Shown here: piece by piece, positions 6,064-6,235 of the stretch
Layout: every line of letters starts with the position of its first letter
Numbering within the stretch: position 1 is the first letter of the stretch
Assembly (NCBI GenBank): GCA_029934845.1
Contig: JAOZLN010000153.1
Location: 1-6,235, forward strand
Source of the DNA: Candidatus Sabulitectum sp.
GTDB lineage: Bacteria; Fermentibacterota; Fermentibacteria; Fermentibacterales; JCC-6
DNA length: 6,235 bases
Reading direction: 5' to 3'
Program-made: the position numbers and the translations under genes
The notes under the pieces: generated by a model
What the model was told of the DNA's origin: nothing
What the model saw: only the letters and a program-made list of their open reading frames with translations
Database searches by the model: none

Positions 6064-6235
6064 TTAGTCAATCTTGTAAGAAACTGTAACATTCATGGTT
6101 ATAGAGCTGTTGCCGGGAGAAATGGAAGGTGAGTAGTAATCGTCTTCGGCGTAGCCACCGTAACCGTATGAGTCGTACCCACCGTAGTAATCTATCCATT
6201 CGCTGGCACTTATTGGGTCTCCAAGAGAAACCCCC
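6064..6235 (-). CDS. C-terminal end of a probable outer-membrane beta-barrel protein (5' end outside window)
   Basis: Reading leftwards from the window edge, one frame is open for 56 codons and ends at TAA (6064-6066). It starts GVSLGDPISASEWIDYYGGY, runs through a segment very rich in Tyr, Gly and Asp, and ends SSITMNVTVSYKID. The alternating polar/non-polar pattern of that last stretch is typical of a final transmembrane beta-strand, and the Tyr-Gly-Asp segment before it would be an extracellular loop or a flexible linker. The other frames of this stretch show arginine-rich or stop-containing translations. Only the end is visible, so barrel identity is inferred from the last strand; an Ig-like extracellular protein is possible. 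The gene overlaps nothing and leads directly into the small secreted gene with a three-base gap. Confidence 0.5.
   Translation of the reverse strand, partial: GVSLGDPISASEWIDYYGGYDSYGYGGYAEDDYYSPSISPGNSSITMNVTVSYKID

Overview
The window looks like a piece of a bacterial chromosome, probably from an uncultivated or poorly sampled lineage with a cell envelope rich in secreted beta-sandwich proteins. The signs are a four-fold lamin-tail-domain (LTD) surface protein with a FlgD-like C-terminal domain, a carboxypeptidase-regulatory-like repeat protein, a lipoprotein, and the end of a probable outer-membrane beta-barrel. This mix recalls candidate phyla of the Fermentibacteria / Cloacimonadota / WOR-3 / Bacteroidota-related type, but no phylogenetic marker is present, so the assignment is a guess. 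The left third is visibly more A+T rich (bases 541-600 are 42% G+C) than the right part (bases 5041-5100 are 50%).

Layout, left to right. Bases 1-193 (+) are the 3' end of a VapC-like PIN-domain toxin gene. Bases 429-869 (+) encode a small predicted lipoprotein with a second, C-terminal membrane segment. Bases 1073-2017 (-) encode a secreted protein with three carboxypeptidase-regulatory-like beta-sandwich repeats; it converges on the lipoprotein gene. Bases 2057-2354 hold the left part of a decayed IS110-family element: a structured segment, a Shine-Dalgarno site, a GTG start and about 43 codons of the transposase N-terminus with a one-base frameshift. It breaks off at the stop codon of the next gene. 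Bases 2355-5669 (-) encode the 1104-residue LTD/CARDB-like surface protein. Bases 5770-6060 (-) encode a small secreted protein. Bases 6064-6235 (-) are the C-terminal end of a probable beta-barrel protein running off the window.

The three right-hand genes lie in one direction. The barrel gene and the small secreted gene are separated by only 3 bases and are probably co-transcribed and translationally coupled. The LTD gene follows after about 100 bases with a possible promoter of its own, placed so close to the ATG that the message may be leaderless. They look like an envelope or surface cluster, but no pathway can be named. The most interesting part is the IS110 remnant: IS110 elements carry a guide ('bridge' or 'seek') RNA next to the recombinase gene, and a bulged hairpin sits where such an RNA would lie.
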